Positions 1 through 13,287 of a stretch of 64,000 nt of DNA are shown here, piece after piece. The DNA comes from Cymodocea nodosa (Eukaryota > Streptophyta > Magnoliopsida > Alismatales > Cymodoceaceae): the NCBI GenBank assembly GCA_036874045.1, contig JAZBRI010000008.1, forward strand, positions 3,053,001 through 3,117,000, written 5' to 3'. Position 1 is the stretch's first letter. Each line of letters starts with the position of its first letter. A model generated the notes under the pieces. That model was given only the letters and a program-made list of their open reading frames with translations. It did no database searches and was not told the origin of the DNA. Made by a program: the position numbers and the translations under genes.

Positions 1-720
1 TTAAATCTAAGATGCTCAGACGGAGCAAGAACTGCACAATTTTTACCGGACATACGGATGATTATGCCCTCTCCTTCGTCTGTTTCATGTGATCAGAAGG
101 TTGATTATCAGACAAATGAACTTGTAAGAGAAACTAGTAGGAAAAGATTTGTTGCAATTTCAAGAACCCAATAGAAGTTTTGCACTTTATGTAAAGCACA
201 GCAACGATAAAAACTAGTAAGAAAGGACTTGATTGGTTCATGAATCTGGAGATCAGGAGACGAGGGCTTCGATGTCTGATCAAAGAACCCGAAATACTTT
301 TCCTTCTGAACAAAAAACAAACAGAAGAGAAATTTGAAAAGAAGAAGAAAAAAATAAGATAGAGGAAGAGAACACCATGCAATCTTAGACTTCAATATAT
401 AGATCATGCACTTCAGTCGATCGATCTCCTTTCAATTAGTAATACTTGTAGCTAGTTGGATGCATCTCCTTCAAAGATCCAGAGAGCAGCAACTGGCCTC
501 TCAAACAAACGCAGCAATCCAACAATATCGAACACAAGCACAGTCAAATAAATATAGAAACAGGTAGGTGCATGTTTTATCCACGAAGAATCCTTGCTAT
601 GCAGAGGTAGCACTCTTCCATGACTAGAAAGCAAGGGGAGCAGAAAGAGTACATGGCAAATTACGAAGAGAAAGAAACAAAGCTACCAGATGATTTCTAG
701 ATCATCATCATCTCACTTAC

Positions 721-850
721 CAATTCCACAAACACTATGGAAGGAAGTTCTTGTCTTTCCAAAACAGCTCTCAGTTTCTCAGCTCAGCTTTGGGCGGACC
801 AACCACGTTTCCCCGGATCCCCATGAACTGGGCTTTCTACATTTATACAC
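721..850 (-). promoter_or_regulatory. Possible promoter and 5' UTR exon of a minus-strand gene leaving the window
   Basis: On the minus strand a TATA-like box (TATAAAT, complement of 842-848) is followed about 120 bases on by a strong splice-donor match, GGAATTG|GTAAGTGAG, with the exon ending at 721. This looks like a short untranslated first exon with its intron running left. A candidate acceptor (TTGTGCAG) is the complement of 32-39, and the sequence from 31 down to 1 would begin the next exon. A GA-rich microsatellite sits just upstream of the TATA box. No protein can be read, so the gene is not identified; this is inference from signals only. Confidence 0.3.
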
Positions 851-872
851 CCACTAGCTACATATTACAAGC

Positions 873-901
873 AGAGAGAGAGAAAGAGAGAAAGAGAGAG
901 A
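873..901. repeat. GA-rich microsatellite
   Basis: The stretch is an imperfect (GA)n/(GAAA)n purine run. It lies just upstream of the possible minus-strand TATA box at 842-848, a place where GAGA tracts are common in plant promoters. No function is shown. Confidence 0.8.
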
Positions 902-1491
902 TTGTGAAATTCCAACTCAAATGAGTGGTGTATAAATCTAATTTGACATTATGTAAAATTTCAATTTAAAACTAATTAATATTAAGTAAAGAAATCTATC
1001 GTATATTAGTTCAATTTCAATTTCCATACCAGTGGATCGATGTAAGATTATTTCAACAGAAAATAAGAAAACGACGATGCATTTGAAATTATCTCAAAAG
1101 AGAATAAGAAAATGATGACGATGATGATGACAACTTTTACAAGCTACTGTTAGCTTTCTAAGAACTCCTGTTGTTGTCCAGAAACGTTTGGTGGAAAGTT
1201 GAAATCCAAAATCTACCTGGCCATTTTGGTTTCTAATATGTACACATCATATATATATATACATACACGCTAATTATAAATCAACTTTCCTGATCAAGCA
1301 CACTAATCACTGTCTGGTCTAGGGTTATTCAGGCTGCAGGAAGTGGCGGAGGGAGATACGCACTCTCTACTGCCGGCCGGATTGTTTTGGTAGGGAATTC
1401 TGGTGGTGGTGTTATTTTTGAGAGGACTGCACACCGGCAAAGTAAAGCAATAAAGCTTTTTGAACTTTTAGATACGGGTGTTTATTTTTCC

Positions 1492-1493
<2 letters not shown>

Positions 1494-1534
<41 letters not shown>
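1494..1534. repeat. CA/TA dinucleotide microsatellite
   Basis: About fourteen CA units run straight into a TA run. The short minus-strand ORFs over it, which read as alternating Val-Cys, are products of the repeat and not genes. Confidence 0.9.
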
Positions 1535-2374
1535 ATTCTCGTACATATATATGTAAATAATTTGTGATTGTGGCGCATACATGTACTGTTTGTGTGGGAA
1601 TGACAATGACGGTGACAGGCACGTGAAGCATTACTCCCCATGCGACCGTTCCGGGAAACCCTAGCCCAGGCAACCGACGTCCCTTTCTCTTCCCATTTTC
1701 GTGCTAGGGTTTGGGATTCCCCGGAATTCTTTTTCTCTCGGAGTTGCGTGCAACCACGCACCATGCAGAAGAGAACATGGCTGAAAGTTTACTTAGCAGA
1801 TGATCCGGTTGGGAGGAAGGTGCGTACATCAACAAGTGCTTAATTATAATTTCCTGATGAGATTAATTAGGGTTACAGTACCACTCTTTTTACATGGAGC
1901 TAGCTGGATCGATCAAACTTGCAAAGTTTCAGGTTCCTTAATTAATTTGCGGGAAGAAGGTATTCATTTCAAGTTAGAAGAGAAATGACACGGCAACGAG
2001 ATTATAAGAGAGAGACGAATTAATTAAGGTGATGTTCAGCTGCGGACTTTCATTGTCAAAAATGTCCAAAGGCGAACGTACACCCAACGTCGACCAATTA
2101 AGCAAAACAGCGGAAGAAACGCATGATAATTTAATTCTTGTAAAAGGCAAAATACTCTTATTTCATAACGATACATTGGATATACAGTATGTGTTTGAAA
2201 AATGCTAATATTTTTTTACCCTTTTTTAATCCTAAAATTTCAATCTTAACTTTTATAATACATTAATGTATAACTAGGATATATAATACACGATATTGTT
2301 TTATAAATTTTATATGCATTATATAATATAAAATATTTATATTTGTCAAGTCTATATGTTACAACATAAAATAT

Positions 2375-2402
2375 ATCATATATATATATATATATATATA
2401 TA
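2375..2402. repeat. TA dinucleotide microsatellite
   Basis: A run of alternating TA of about 28 bases in AT-rich intergenic DNA. Nothing else is associated with it. Confidence 0.85.
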
Positions 2403-5400
2403 ATAACATAAAGAGTATTAAAGTTATTTTTCTAGAAAATTACCAAGTAATAAAAAAAGACATAGCGTATCCAAAAACTCACAAAAAAAAAGAGTTGAAC
2501 CAAATAAATCTCATTAGCTATTGTTGATGTTTTTCTGGTAAGTAAATTTAGTTTGTGACCAAAATGATCATTAGCCAATCTCATGTAGTGGAATTAATAC
2601 AGTACCGATTGTTGTTGTTGTTGTATTATGAGAACGAACATGATATGCACTTCCATCCCACAGATTTGGTGTACACGAAGATGAAGTTTGATTCAATAGT
2701 GGACCCCTGATCTGCATAGGGTCGTTATCTTGCTCACATCAAGGATTTATTTGGGTGGACCTTGGTGTCACAATGTCAGATGAGGGTAACCAGATGCTTG
2801 CAAAAACATGTCATCTTTACCTTCATTCCAACCTGATGTGGAGCCGATATGTTTGGAATTTTTCTATGCTTGTTGAACAACTCTCTTGGGTCACCCACCA
2901 CAATTAGATCCCTTCCTGTTAATGTAAGAAAAAAAGAGAGGCATTTGCACCAGTACATGTTATTCCGGCTTCGGACGCCAGCAAAAAGTGTTGTTTGAAA
3001 GCAGCACTCTCAACTGATAACCCCCCAAGACTTGTTGTCTCCATTTTACCATTTGCATTTAAGCTGTTGGCCTTCTAAACTTTATTAGGCTTCTTATTCG
3101 GTTCTGGAAATCCATTATCAAAGGCCATGCACCGTGACTGACCTTTCCATCAATCTTTCACCGCGCATGGACGCATCCAAGGCCTCTCGTTGTAAGCAAT
3201 GGTTTAGCTTTTGACAAACATTTCTCTTTTGTTGATGATCCCTCCCTTTTTGCCCTTTGCCTTCCTCAGAAATTAAACCTTCAAATGCACCTGTCTGGTC
3301 TGGACCACAGCTTTCTTTCCTTGTCACTCTTTAACTCGGATTTTTATTTAAGAGTTTGGACCACCGGTATGTGGGGTTGCAGCTTCCACGGTCCACATCT
3401 AACCATCCCCTTTGTTAAAGCCATCCTCACTACACATGCCCTGGTTCCTCCCTGCAGCCGCTTCGGACATGTGAAGAATACTGCCGTTTATAGGAGCTGG
3501 ATTTAAGAGGCAAGAGTGGAAATAAGAAAAATAAAGAAAAGGAAACAAAAAGAAAGAATCCATCACGCAGAAAAACTAGTATACGTGTAAGCAGGTTTTT
3601 CCAATCTTCTAATACCTAGTCCCTACTCATTTATTGCACATGTTGGCATCCATCTGATTTACGATCGACGTGACCATACCTCCCATGTGAGGCTTTCATG
3701 TTTGGGTCAATGGTAGAAACTTCTTGCTTCACCCACCTCTATCGGGAAGATGTTTACTGAAAAAAAGTTAAAAAAGTTTTGTTACGCAACTGGAATTTGT
3801 TGCATAAAAGGGCATGTTTTGGAGCTAAGTAGTCATGCTTCATGGAAGCTTGTCCTGTAAACAAGAAAAGTACACATCTGATACTAAAAAAATTGCACAC
3901 CAATCATTTTACAATCGATGTCAAGGTAAAAGGGGAGGACTTGGTTAGCAGGACACCTCGTCTCAACATTTTAGTAGTTGTTGTTCTAATTTCATTGCGA
4001 GAATGGACAATCATGGCATGGGAAGATCACAGTCCCTGAGTCCCAGTAAACAACAATGAGATCATACAGTATTGATCTTCCATTTCATTATAAGAAAAGA
4101 CATTTTAGCTTTATACTAAAACAAAAACACCTACTGTTATCAACAAAAATTCACAGACCCAAGAGAGCGTGTGCTAACAGTTAACCAATCTCGCTGTTGT
4201 TCTAAAATTCTCATTCTCCTACTTCTGAAATAATACTTCGTCCTACCTGTTGTGATATGTGCCTCTTCGGGAGGCAACGAGAATGACGTGCATGGGCCAT
4301 AGAGCATAGAGGAGTGAACTGAGGGTTTCTTTAGCTGTTATCTTGGTGGTAACGCGTGGTAAGTCAATAACCTGTACGTCAAATAAAATACATGTTTGTT
4401 TCAACATGCAGTAATATAATCAGATGAGGAGTTTTTCCTACGACCTGGACAATTTCAGAACCCTGCTGTTTTCAGGAAGTAGAATTGTGAAAGAGAAAGA
4501 AACAAAGGAATCAATGAAAGAAAAGAAAACAAGACAGAGATTAAACGTGAAGTTTAACGGAAAACAAAAATCTCCCAAGCAGATATAACATAAGAAAATT
4601 TGTTACTCAGACGAGAAAAATCCACATCCATGTTTCAATGGGATAGGGGAGATTCCATAATAAATATATATAGAGGATAAAGTACAGGAGCTTTGAGGGC
4701 ATTAATACCTTCATTTGGAAAATCTCTGCGTCCTGTCGTTAGTCTAGTGACTACGAAGTATACGTCTTCAAGCACTCCGTGTCCGATTCAGTATGAGAAA
4801 ATTACTGAGCATGTCAAGAATTGTCAACTGTAAAGTCTTGAGGAGGTAGAGTAAATCAAACATTTGAACTAACAACAAACGATCAGGACCACAAAAGTAC
4901 CAACCAAACCTTTAGGAAGTGCTCCAACTGTGTGCAGTGAATTATTGGAGCTCAGTGACATCACCTTGCACAAAATAAGAAGAATGCCCCCATTTAAGAG
5001 AAACAAAGAAATAATAGATGTTACATGCTAACAGGAATACAATTGCTGCCCAAATATATTGATGGAAAAGCTGAAAAGATACCTAAAGTGGGTCCATAAA
5101 GGAAAATCAACCATTGCAATTGCACATGCATAAATAAGTGATATTACAGGCAATTTCTTTTAGGCCACAAACCACAATGTCCAAGATAAAATACCACATA
5201 CAAGAGAGATGCTTGTAAAAATTGATCAGTTTACATTTTTCAGAGAGTTTAAAAGATTATGTACATATCACAATATCAAAATGGCATCACTACAGAACAA
5301 AAACCTCAGGCATCTAAGGCCAAAAATTGATTCAAATACACTGAAGAACATATACGTAACTATACTATATAGTGTTTTGTTGAAAGAAAAGAAAATAGTT

Positions 5401-8400
5401 GAAAAACAATACTAGGAAATAACTTCATATTGTGTAAAAATTAGAGTAAATACACCAAAGATCTCAGGACCAATTTTCTGAAATTACATGTTGATACTCA
5501 TCAGAAACAAAACAACCAAATTTCTTAGAGAGCCTTCTGGAGTACCAAAAAGAGCCATTTTCTCGAAAGTTTTATAGTGAATGGTAAAGGTCACTTGATC
5601 TGCATCAAGCTCACATTACAATTAATATATGATAAGAGAACATGAAAATATAATTGACAGTAAAGAAACCTCTTAAATTTTTAGATATGATTGATAAATT
5701 TTAATATATTCTGCAAGTACACGGTTGATAAATTTATTAAATACTAGAATACGAAACTACACTTTAATAGTCAACGAGATCTCCTTCTTTTCAATAAGAT
5801 TTCAACTTTCAATATTCATTCAAATAGAATTCAAACATCAATGTTTCAACTTTCACGTCTGAAATACAACTAAAATAATTGCTAACAAAAATACTACTAA
5901 AATAACATTGAAAACATAGATTTTGTTTGTTTGTTTTTGTTAAATACATACGATATAGGTTTTTGATCTCTCAAAATGAATGAAATGAGATGGAATAATT
6001 TCACTTCTTATACAAAAGCACCTGGAAATATTGGAGAAGATCGATTTTGCAAGTGATTACACCTTGGTAAGGTGTTTCCACAGTTGTTCATGCAACCCAC
6101 GTCCAAGTCACGCGAGCTATCTTCTCTTGCAAGTTCGTGCAACAATCAATGGAATAGCCTTGCTTGCCGTCAACCCTAGTTAAAAAAAGCCTTCCAAAAC
6201 TCTCCTTTGATCTTGGATCAGACATGATTGGAGGTGAGGACGAGTGGCAGGTGGTGGAGGTCATGAGAAGTGAGTGAGGTGAATGAGAGACTAACGAGAG
6301 ATCCCTTTCATATTTGCCTTAGCTGCCCTTTTATCCTTTCTTCCAAAACCGTAGATTACATTCCAAACTTCATTCTTGATCATCCAGTTGATATGGTAAG
6401 GTTGCAATTACTGGATCAAAGGCTGAAATCAAGGAGTTGATGGCTGATTTGCCAGAGACAAGAATCTGCAGGAAACTCCTATCTCGTTCTTTTTGTTTTC
6501 TTTTTTTCTTTGGTTGACATTTACATTGCACATCACCCTTGAAATTCCTACAATTCTCATTCACTTTTTTTTTTGACAAATAATCATAACAAATTTATGT
6601 AACAAATGAAGTTGAATTGATAAAAGTAATGTCTCAAATTTACTTATACTTTCAAAAGTATTACACCTTTTTTATTCTTCATGTTTCCCATGTTATAACC
6701 TTCATTTGCTTTCTTGTATTTCATTAATATATGAACTTATCCTCATATATCATGATTCCATCATTACATTAATCAAGAATTACTCACAATATTATGGATT
6801 GCAATATATAATTACATGCTATGTATAGGAAATAGAAATATGATTCAATCATGCAAAATTCGTCCAAAATGACTCTTATTTCATGTATTTTTTATAATTC
6901 ACATAGCTTACTTACAAGAAATCCCGCTAATTTCATGTAGATAATCACAATTAACTTAGATTTGACATCAATTATTTAATAAAAACATACACAATTTCAT
7001 TCCAAACAACACATAAAAGCCAATTTAATAAACCACACATTCACATATCAAGTCCATTGAAATAATAAGTCTAACTTCAAATATTCATCCACAATACAAG
7101 ATCAATAACTTTGAATAAAATGTTGAAACTTCACTTTTATCAACATGAAACCTCTACTCAACATTCAATTAAAATTCAATTTATGGCACTATCATTAGCT
7201 AGCATCAAAGGCATCCCCAATTCACACCTGCAACAATGAAATTATGCACTTAGTGAAATGTAGAAAATAGAATAAAATCCTCCCAAATGATTTTAATAGC
7301 AAAGAAGTTTACAATAAACTTTTAGTACTCAAGGAAATAGAATTCAATGGAAATATTCATCACAAAAGTATTCTAAGTTCTTGACTTGGGATTAATAACT
7401 ATCCTATGTTATTTAAGTGAAGTTAATGTTTACAAATCAATATCTAAGTCAAATAGATGGTTAAAGCACACACAAAATTAAATTAGAATTAATAGAATGT
7501 TCTAACTAATGACAATAAGGAACTACTAAGTGGCTTAAAATGTTAACCTAGGCTAGAAGTCAATTAGTTAATCACCACTTAGGCCATCACACAACAACAA
7601 CTAGTCAATTATTAATGTCTACTAAACTTCACTACTTAGCAACTCTAATCACTCGAAGTATAATCTAAAGTTTATTGAGACATAATTAATCTCATGCAAC
7701 ATCTAAGGAATTCATAATTAAACTACAAATAGTAAGCAATTAAACAACATTTAATATAGGTTAACTGGAAGACCCCAAATCTAACCTAATTATAAAACAG
7801 ATTCTTAAAATCAGATTAGAAATGAAACAATAGAGCAATTAAAGTACCAATTTATGCAATTAACACCTAAAGGAAGCCTGAAAATCGAAAGAACCCTAAA
7901 TCCAACCTAATTCTATGCAATTCCTCCAAATTCTACCCTAGAATCAAAGATCAATGTAATCAAGAATAACATTGTAAACCACGAGATTAAGCTATTTAAT
8001 CACCTAATCTAACTCTAATATAAGTAATAACAATGGAATCATTATCCTAATTAATGAAACAAGGATTCTACCCTAGACAATTTAGAGACTTTTATATGGG
8101 AGGAGAACTTTAAAATATTTACAAGTTTGCCATTGTTGGTTATTCAACTAGAGGTGTCAATTAGGTTAGGCTATTACAAGTCATGGTATAATATATTAGA
8201 ATATCAGGTCAAGTTGGGCTGGCTCGTGGGTCAATTCAAGCCCAACCTAGGCTAGCCCACAAGCTAATTTGAGCCTCAACATTTATTTTTTATGAACGTT
8301 ATGAAAATGAATGTTATTTCAGTAAGAAAAAAATGAATGTCGAAATAATGTTCGTAAAAAATAAACATTAAAACCAACAGAAAAAAAAGGAGAAGAGAAT

Positions 8401-8589
8401 GGATAAAAGGGAGAGAGGAATGGTGATGGAAAAATCTATAAATACAAAAGAATGTTAGAGCTTTTTTCACAATTCATACTATAAACACACCAATTTTAGA
8501 CATGTATTAGATAGATATTCATAGTTATCCTTATTACCTAAGACTACTATCTACACCCATGATTGTGCATCTATGTCGTCCGTTCAACA

Positions 8590-9125
8590 TTTGCATGCTT
8601 GGATTGTTTTGATTGGCTCTAGACAATCCTAGCCCTTCGTTTGTGAGATGTATGATCAACCCCACCATAAGGGCATGATCATACCCATCTAACCTTGTGA
8701 TGGAGTTCATTCTCCCTCTGTTTGACTGATCTCTCTATCGGATTGTCAATTGAACCCTAGATCATCTCGGATCAACTCTAGGTGATCTTCGCCATACATT
8801 TGTGATGAACGATCTGCCCATTCATCTAAATGTCAGTTCGGCCAATCTATGTCCTTAGAATGACCAACTCCCCTCTGATTAGTTGATCTTTCAATCGAAT
8901 CACCAATCAGACTCTCGAATTGCTCCTGATAAGCTCTGGATGATCCCTCCATTCATGATGGATTGCTTATTTGGCCATCAGAATGTCAATCGAACCATTT
9001 GACTCTTGGAGAGGAGTCTTTATCCTTCTGATTGACTAATCTTTCAATTAGATTGTCAATCAAACCCTCGGATTGCCTCAGATCAACTCTAGATGATCTT
9101 AACCATTCATTTGAGATTTGGGCTT
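8590..9125. repeat. Three diverged tandem copies of a ~150-bp unit
   Basis: Three related blocks follow each other inside the hAT element. Each has a version of 'GAT(T)GTCAATYRAACCCT' followed by 'GATCAACTCTAGATGATCTT' and then a 'CATTYATTTGWGAT' tail, at about 8740-8830, 8900-8970 and 9050-9120. No long ORF runs through them. They resemble the internal repeats of a plant LTR or a captured satellite; the origin is unknown. Confidence 0.6.
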
Positions 9126-11640
9126 CTTGAGGCCATTGAGCCTCAACCAAATCGAATTAGCTAAAATGGAGGTCATTTTCAGATTCAGTACATTTGAATT
9201 ACCCAAGAGAGACACTTTTCAACATTTTGACTTAGTGCCATGTGTCACCTCTTGGACGTGCCACATGTTGCACCTCGAGGCCACCACATCAACAACTACT
9301 ACAAAGCATCTCGCCAGATTTAGATTCGCTCGACCTGGATCTAAATCCAAATCTAGATCTAGGTGGTATAAAACCACCTAGGGATGCATGCAAGAAACGG
9401 TAAACCACTTCTAACTTGCTAAAATACCACCTAGTTTCTGGTAACTCCACTGCCGCTAATGCTACCGCTAACGAACTCCAGCTACTCACTTTCGCTGCAG
9501 GTAACGAGTTTTCTTCTTCAAGTTGCATGCATCGGATTTCGTTCTTTTGCTTCTTTTTCTGAATTGCATGGCATTTAACACTGCATTTCAAGCTTTTCGT
9601 CTGCAGTCAAGCATCACTGATTGTCTCTTCTTTTTTTTCTTCTTTCTCCTGACCTCTGATGGCTAGGATTTTGTTGTTGTTGGGTGCGGGGAAGTTCTTT
9701 CTCCCTGTACCTAGTTTCATTCACCATGGGGATGCTTTCTTCTCCTTGTTGGGTTTGTTGGAAAGGATGACCATCGTCGAAGATGGAAGCTGCTTCTGCC
9801 GTGAAATTGTCAAAGTTTGATGAATTTAGGGAAAGATCTGGACTATTCAATCTTGTAGTTTTAAGATCTGGATCGTCTAATCTTTTATTGTATTTTACTT
9901 TTACCTTTTCGATCAATTAAATGTCGATCGTAGGATTTGGATTGGATGAAGCTGATCCGTCCCATCTTGGCCATTGGATTTGAATAAGAGGATTTAGCTT
10001 CATTCAGTCTCGACTATCGGATCTGATCTAAGATAGATTGTATCTGTTCGACATTGCTCAGTCGCACCCTACTACGCTGTCGTGCTTCGTCATGCCACCA
10101 CTAGCTAGCGTCACTCAACCATGCTCCTCCACCATGAGCTCTGCCACTCCATTGTGAGGTCGCGACTACGAGCTTCGCTGTTGGCGTCGTACACTCCGTC
10201 ACTAGTGCCACCACTCTGTTGCGGTCGTCGCAAACACCACCACTTCACCGTAGTCATATCTATTGTCATTGCCGCTCCTCTACTACGATTCTTCATGCTG
10301 CTCTTGTCGAAGATCTGCCACTCTTGCTAAGAATATTGTTAGTCCGCCCATGCGTTGGAGCACTAAAGACTAGGTGGTGGGAGCGAAGAATGTAGTCATC
10401 CACTCTCCGCGAGTTTGTCGGAGGATAGCCACTGGCGCCGAAGACGAAGGTCTTCATTGCTACGGTTCAATGACTCCTTATGGTCGTTGGATCATCCATA
10501 CGCAAGCCATCTTGACCATTCACGTGTCCTAGTCTGTGGTAGATATCGAGCCAAGTTGGTCGATAGATCCAGATCTATGAGATCTAGATTTTCACGGTAA
10601 TCTCGTAGATTTACTGGTTCAATCAATAAATCTCAGGTTAATCTCGCTTTAGACTATGATTAACTAGTAATAACAAGTTAATCAGGCTCGGGTGATTGTA
10701 ATTGCCAGTTAATTAGTTGTTGGGGGTGATGACATCATCTTTTCGTCTGGTGACGTCACCTCCCATTGTTGACGTCATCGATCAATTTTTTCCAAGTGAC
10801 TTTCCATGGATTTTGGACACCCCTATTGGCCATTTCGGTCTCATCTTTTCTGTTGTAATTGCATGAAAATGACATTATTAACCCTTTGGGGAGGCCCCTT
10901 TGCATATCGCGCACGTTGCCTCAAAGGGAGGATTTTGTGTACTTTGTAGCGAAGTTTTGGGCCATTGCATCTTTTAAGGAGGCCTCATCTCCTACTGATA
11001 CCTTAAAGGTGGAATGTCACGTACTCTTATAACATTTCAGGGCACCCTAACCTTTTGAGGGGGTTTAGCTTTCAAAAAGTCAAACCCCCCTTTTCTATTA
11101 GGTTAGGGTTGTGCGTGGACCTTTCATGGGTTGACGCCTTTTGCCCCTTTGTCTATCTTAGGTGAAGTCACCTTGTAGTCAACTTCAATCATAGGTTAAG
11201 ATTTTAGTGGACTCAATCAGCTCTATTGATCTTGGTTAAAGTCAAATAATTAACTTTGACTAGTTAAAGTCAATGTCAATGGTTGACTTTGACTTTTGAT
11301 ATTTCTCCACAATTTCGACCAAAGACTTTTAGGGTCTTTACATGGGTCTCCTAGACCCATGGTTTCTTTGGAGAAAGTCTAGTCCATTTATCCCAATACT
11401 TTTAGAAGTTAGGATCACTCGCACTCATCTATTTGAGAGGCTAGCTTGTCCAAGCAGATAGGGTGCCTCATACCTTTCCTATCCATACCTGAGAAACTTA
11501 CTTAAGTCTCTTGGATCAATTCATGAGGGATTCCAGTTTTACACAACTTAGGTTTTCCTAGTCTTCCTCTAATTAGACTAGGTGGTGACTCCATTCTTCT
11601 CCAATGCGAACAAGTTAGCTCGCATTGTTGGGGAGTGTCG
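9126..11640 (+). repeat. Probable nested LTR-like block inside the hAT element
   Basis: This stretch is richer in GC than its surroundings and has no credible long ORF. It holds a TATA-like core within an inverted repeat (AGGTGGT-ATAAA-ACCACCT, 9361-9379), a cluster of TGACGTCA-type motifs (10727-10781), a run of TTGAC motifs (11230-11303), and near its right end CTAGGTGGTGACTCC, a string typical of the leader or LTR edge of some plant Ty3 elements. These traits suggest a retrotransposon LTR or fragment inserted in the transposon. I could not find clean ends or a target duplication, so the call is inference. Confidence 0.35.
10727..10781. promoter_or_regulatory. Cluster of three TGACGTCA-type (bZIP/as-1-like) motifs
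   Basis: Three palindromic or near-palindromic sites lie within 55 bases: TGATGACATCATC (10727-10739), GGTGACGTCACC (10749-10760, a perfect palindrome) and TTGACGTCATCGA (10769-10781). TGACG motifs bind TGA-class bZIP factors in plants. Here they sit in repetitive DNA, so they would at most drive the element. Binding is not shown. Confidence 0.45.
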
Positions 11641-12013
11641 TTTGTAGACCTTCTAGGATTTTCTTTTTCCATCCCTCATTTTATTTTCCTTGTGGGGGAA
11701 GGGGGTGTAAGCGAAATGGAAATTTTCTTTTCTTACACCTTTTCCCAAAAGGGGTTTACATATACTCATTCAATATTCTTTCTTTCTTTCACAAACTACA
11801 AAGTTCATCTTTTAAGCTTTAGCTTTCTTCAACACTCAAGTCAAATTCTTTACAAAAATGACACATAACTTCAATGACTTCATCTTCAATAGCGTTATCA
11901 ATGCTAGCGACAATTTTGAGCAAGAATAATAATACTCTCAAACTCAAACTATAGAAGGTGGAACATTGACTTCAACTATTACTACTAAATCAAAAAGAAT
12001 GTCAAATTTATAG

Positions 12014-12226
12014 TTGAAGTTTACAATAAAGATGAAAAAACTAGAAGATGATATTATGGTAGAGAAGGCCTACTGTAACATTTACAATGTAAACTTTTCA
12101 TACAAAGCTTTAGGCAGTACAAGTCATTTATTTAGACATGTAGCTAGTTCATCTAAAAATCTTAAAAAAAATAAAATGATTCAAATACAACTTAATTTTA
12201 ACATTAAAGGTAATATAACGCAATGA
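12014..12226 (+). pseudogene. hAT transposase fragment, BED zinc-finger-like N terminus
   Basis: A 70-residue open frame with a Lys-rich start followed by AYCNIYNVNFSY and STSHLFRHVASS matches the order of a BED finger (Cys-x2-Cys ... His-x3-5-His). The second cysteine position is Tyr, so zinc binding would fail. The frame ends at 12226, far short of a complete transposase. It belongs with the hAT fragments that follow. Confidence 0.6.
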
Positions 12227-12339
12227 TATTATGATCTTAGTAATGCTAGAGAATTACATGTTAAATTTATTGCTTTCAAAATTTACCTATTAATTTTGGT
12301 GATAGTTAACATTTTCAAGAATGTATTTTACAAGCTTAT

Positions 12340-12800
12340 TGTCCATAATTTAAAAAAGTTTCTAGAAATACAATTAGACAAGATATTATTGAACTTTATA
12401 ATAAACTTAGAATGGAATTAGTTAATATAATAAATTCTATTAATACACATATAATATATACATCTGATATTTGGGAGGGTAGAAGTGAAGTAAGATATAT
12501 TATTGTTACTACACATTTTATTGATGAGAATTAGGTTTTACAAAAAAGATTAATAAGATTTAGAAGAATAAATCATCCACATAATGCTCAAAATATTTTT
12601 TCTATTATTATGGAATATTTTTAATTTTATGAAATTAAAGAAAAAATAGATAGTATTACATTTGATAATGTATCTAGTAATAATGTAACTATCCCTATGT
12701 TTAAAACTAGATTAACTCTACCAAATGGTTTTAATTTATTTCACCAAAGATGTATATGCCATATAATTAATCTTACAGTTCAAGTGTTGAAGAATTAAAA
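12340..12800 (+). pseudogene. hAT transposase fragment, catalytic mid-region
   Basis: Conceptual reading gives the hAT motifs NTIRQDI, TSDIWEGRSEVRYIIVTTHF, SITFDNVSSNN and RCICHIINL in the expected order. At least two in-frame stops interrupt the reading (one just after THFIDEN near 12533, one near 12622). The segment is a dead remnant of the catalytic domain and cannot make a protein as it stands. Confidence 0.7.
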
Positions 12801-13287
12801 CATTTTCTAGAAAATATTAGAATTGCATTAGGTTATATTTTATCTAGTAGTAGACGACAACAAGAATTTAATCTTGTATGTAATTCATTTGAATTATCAT
12901 ATAAAACATTTACAATAGATGTCTCTCATAGGTATAATTCATTATATTTAATGTTAAATAATTGTTTATCTTATAAAGAAGTTATAAAAACTTATTATAA
13001 TGGTAAAATAGATGATAGTACAATACCACTAGATTAAAATGATTTTACAATAGCTAATTATTTTATTAAAATTTTAAAACTATTTTATAATGCAATAGAA
13101 CATTTATTAGGAATATATTATTGTATATCTATTTATGCAATCCACCACTTATATAATATTGTAAGAGTTTTTAATAATTATAGTAATTATTCATTTTTTG
13201 CACCTATAGTTTTCAAAATGAAAGAAATTTTAAAAAAATATTAGAATAAGATACCTCTCTTATATACATTAAGTATTTGTTTAGATC

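Larger units (their letters stand above)
902..8149. other. Long interval without a recognisable gene
   Basis: I see no supported coding region in these 7 kb. ORFs are short, overlap stop-rich AT-rich DNA and match nothing I know. The content is simple repeats (CA/TA at 1494-1534, TA near 2375-2402), moderately GC-balanced stretches at 1620-2000 and 2960-3500, and AT-rich DNA after 5600. The part from about 6600 to 8149 continues, after removal of the hAT element, into 14964 onward, so the two flanks were once contiguous. Divergent retrotransposon DNA is possible but I cannot show it. Confidence 0.6.

Noticed and set aside
1412..1764. Overlapping minus-strand ORFs with Val-Cys repeats
   Set aside because: They read through a CA/TA microsatellite; the repeated residues come from the dinucleotide and the flanks show no protein-like pattern.
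9289..9916. Two 100-aa minus-strand ORFs and a plus-strand ORF in the LTR-like block
   Set aside because: Composition is low-complexity Ser/Arg/Gln, no domain is recognisable, and they sit in repetitive DNA inside a transposon.
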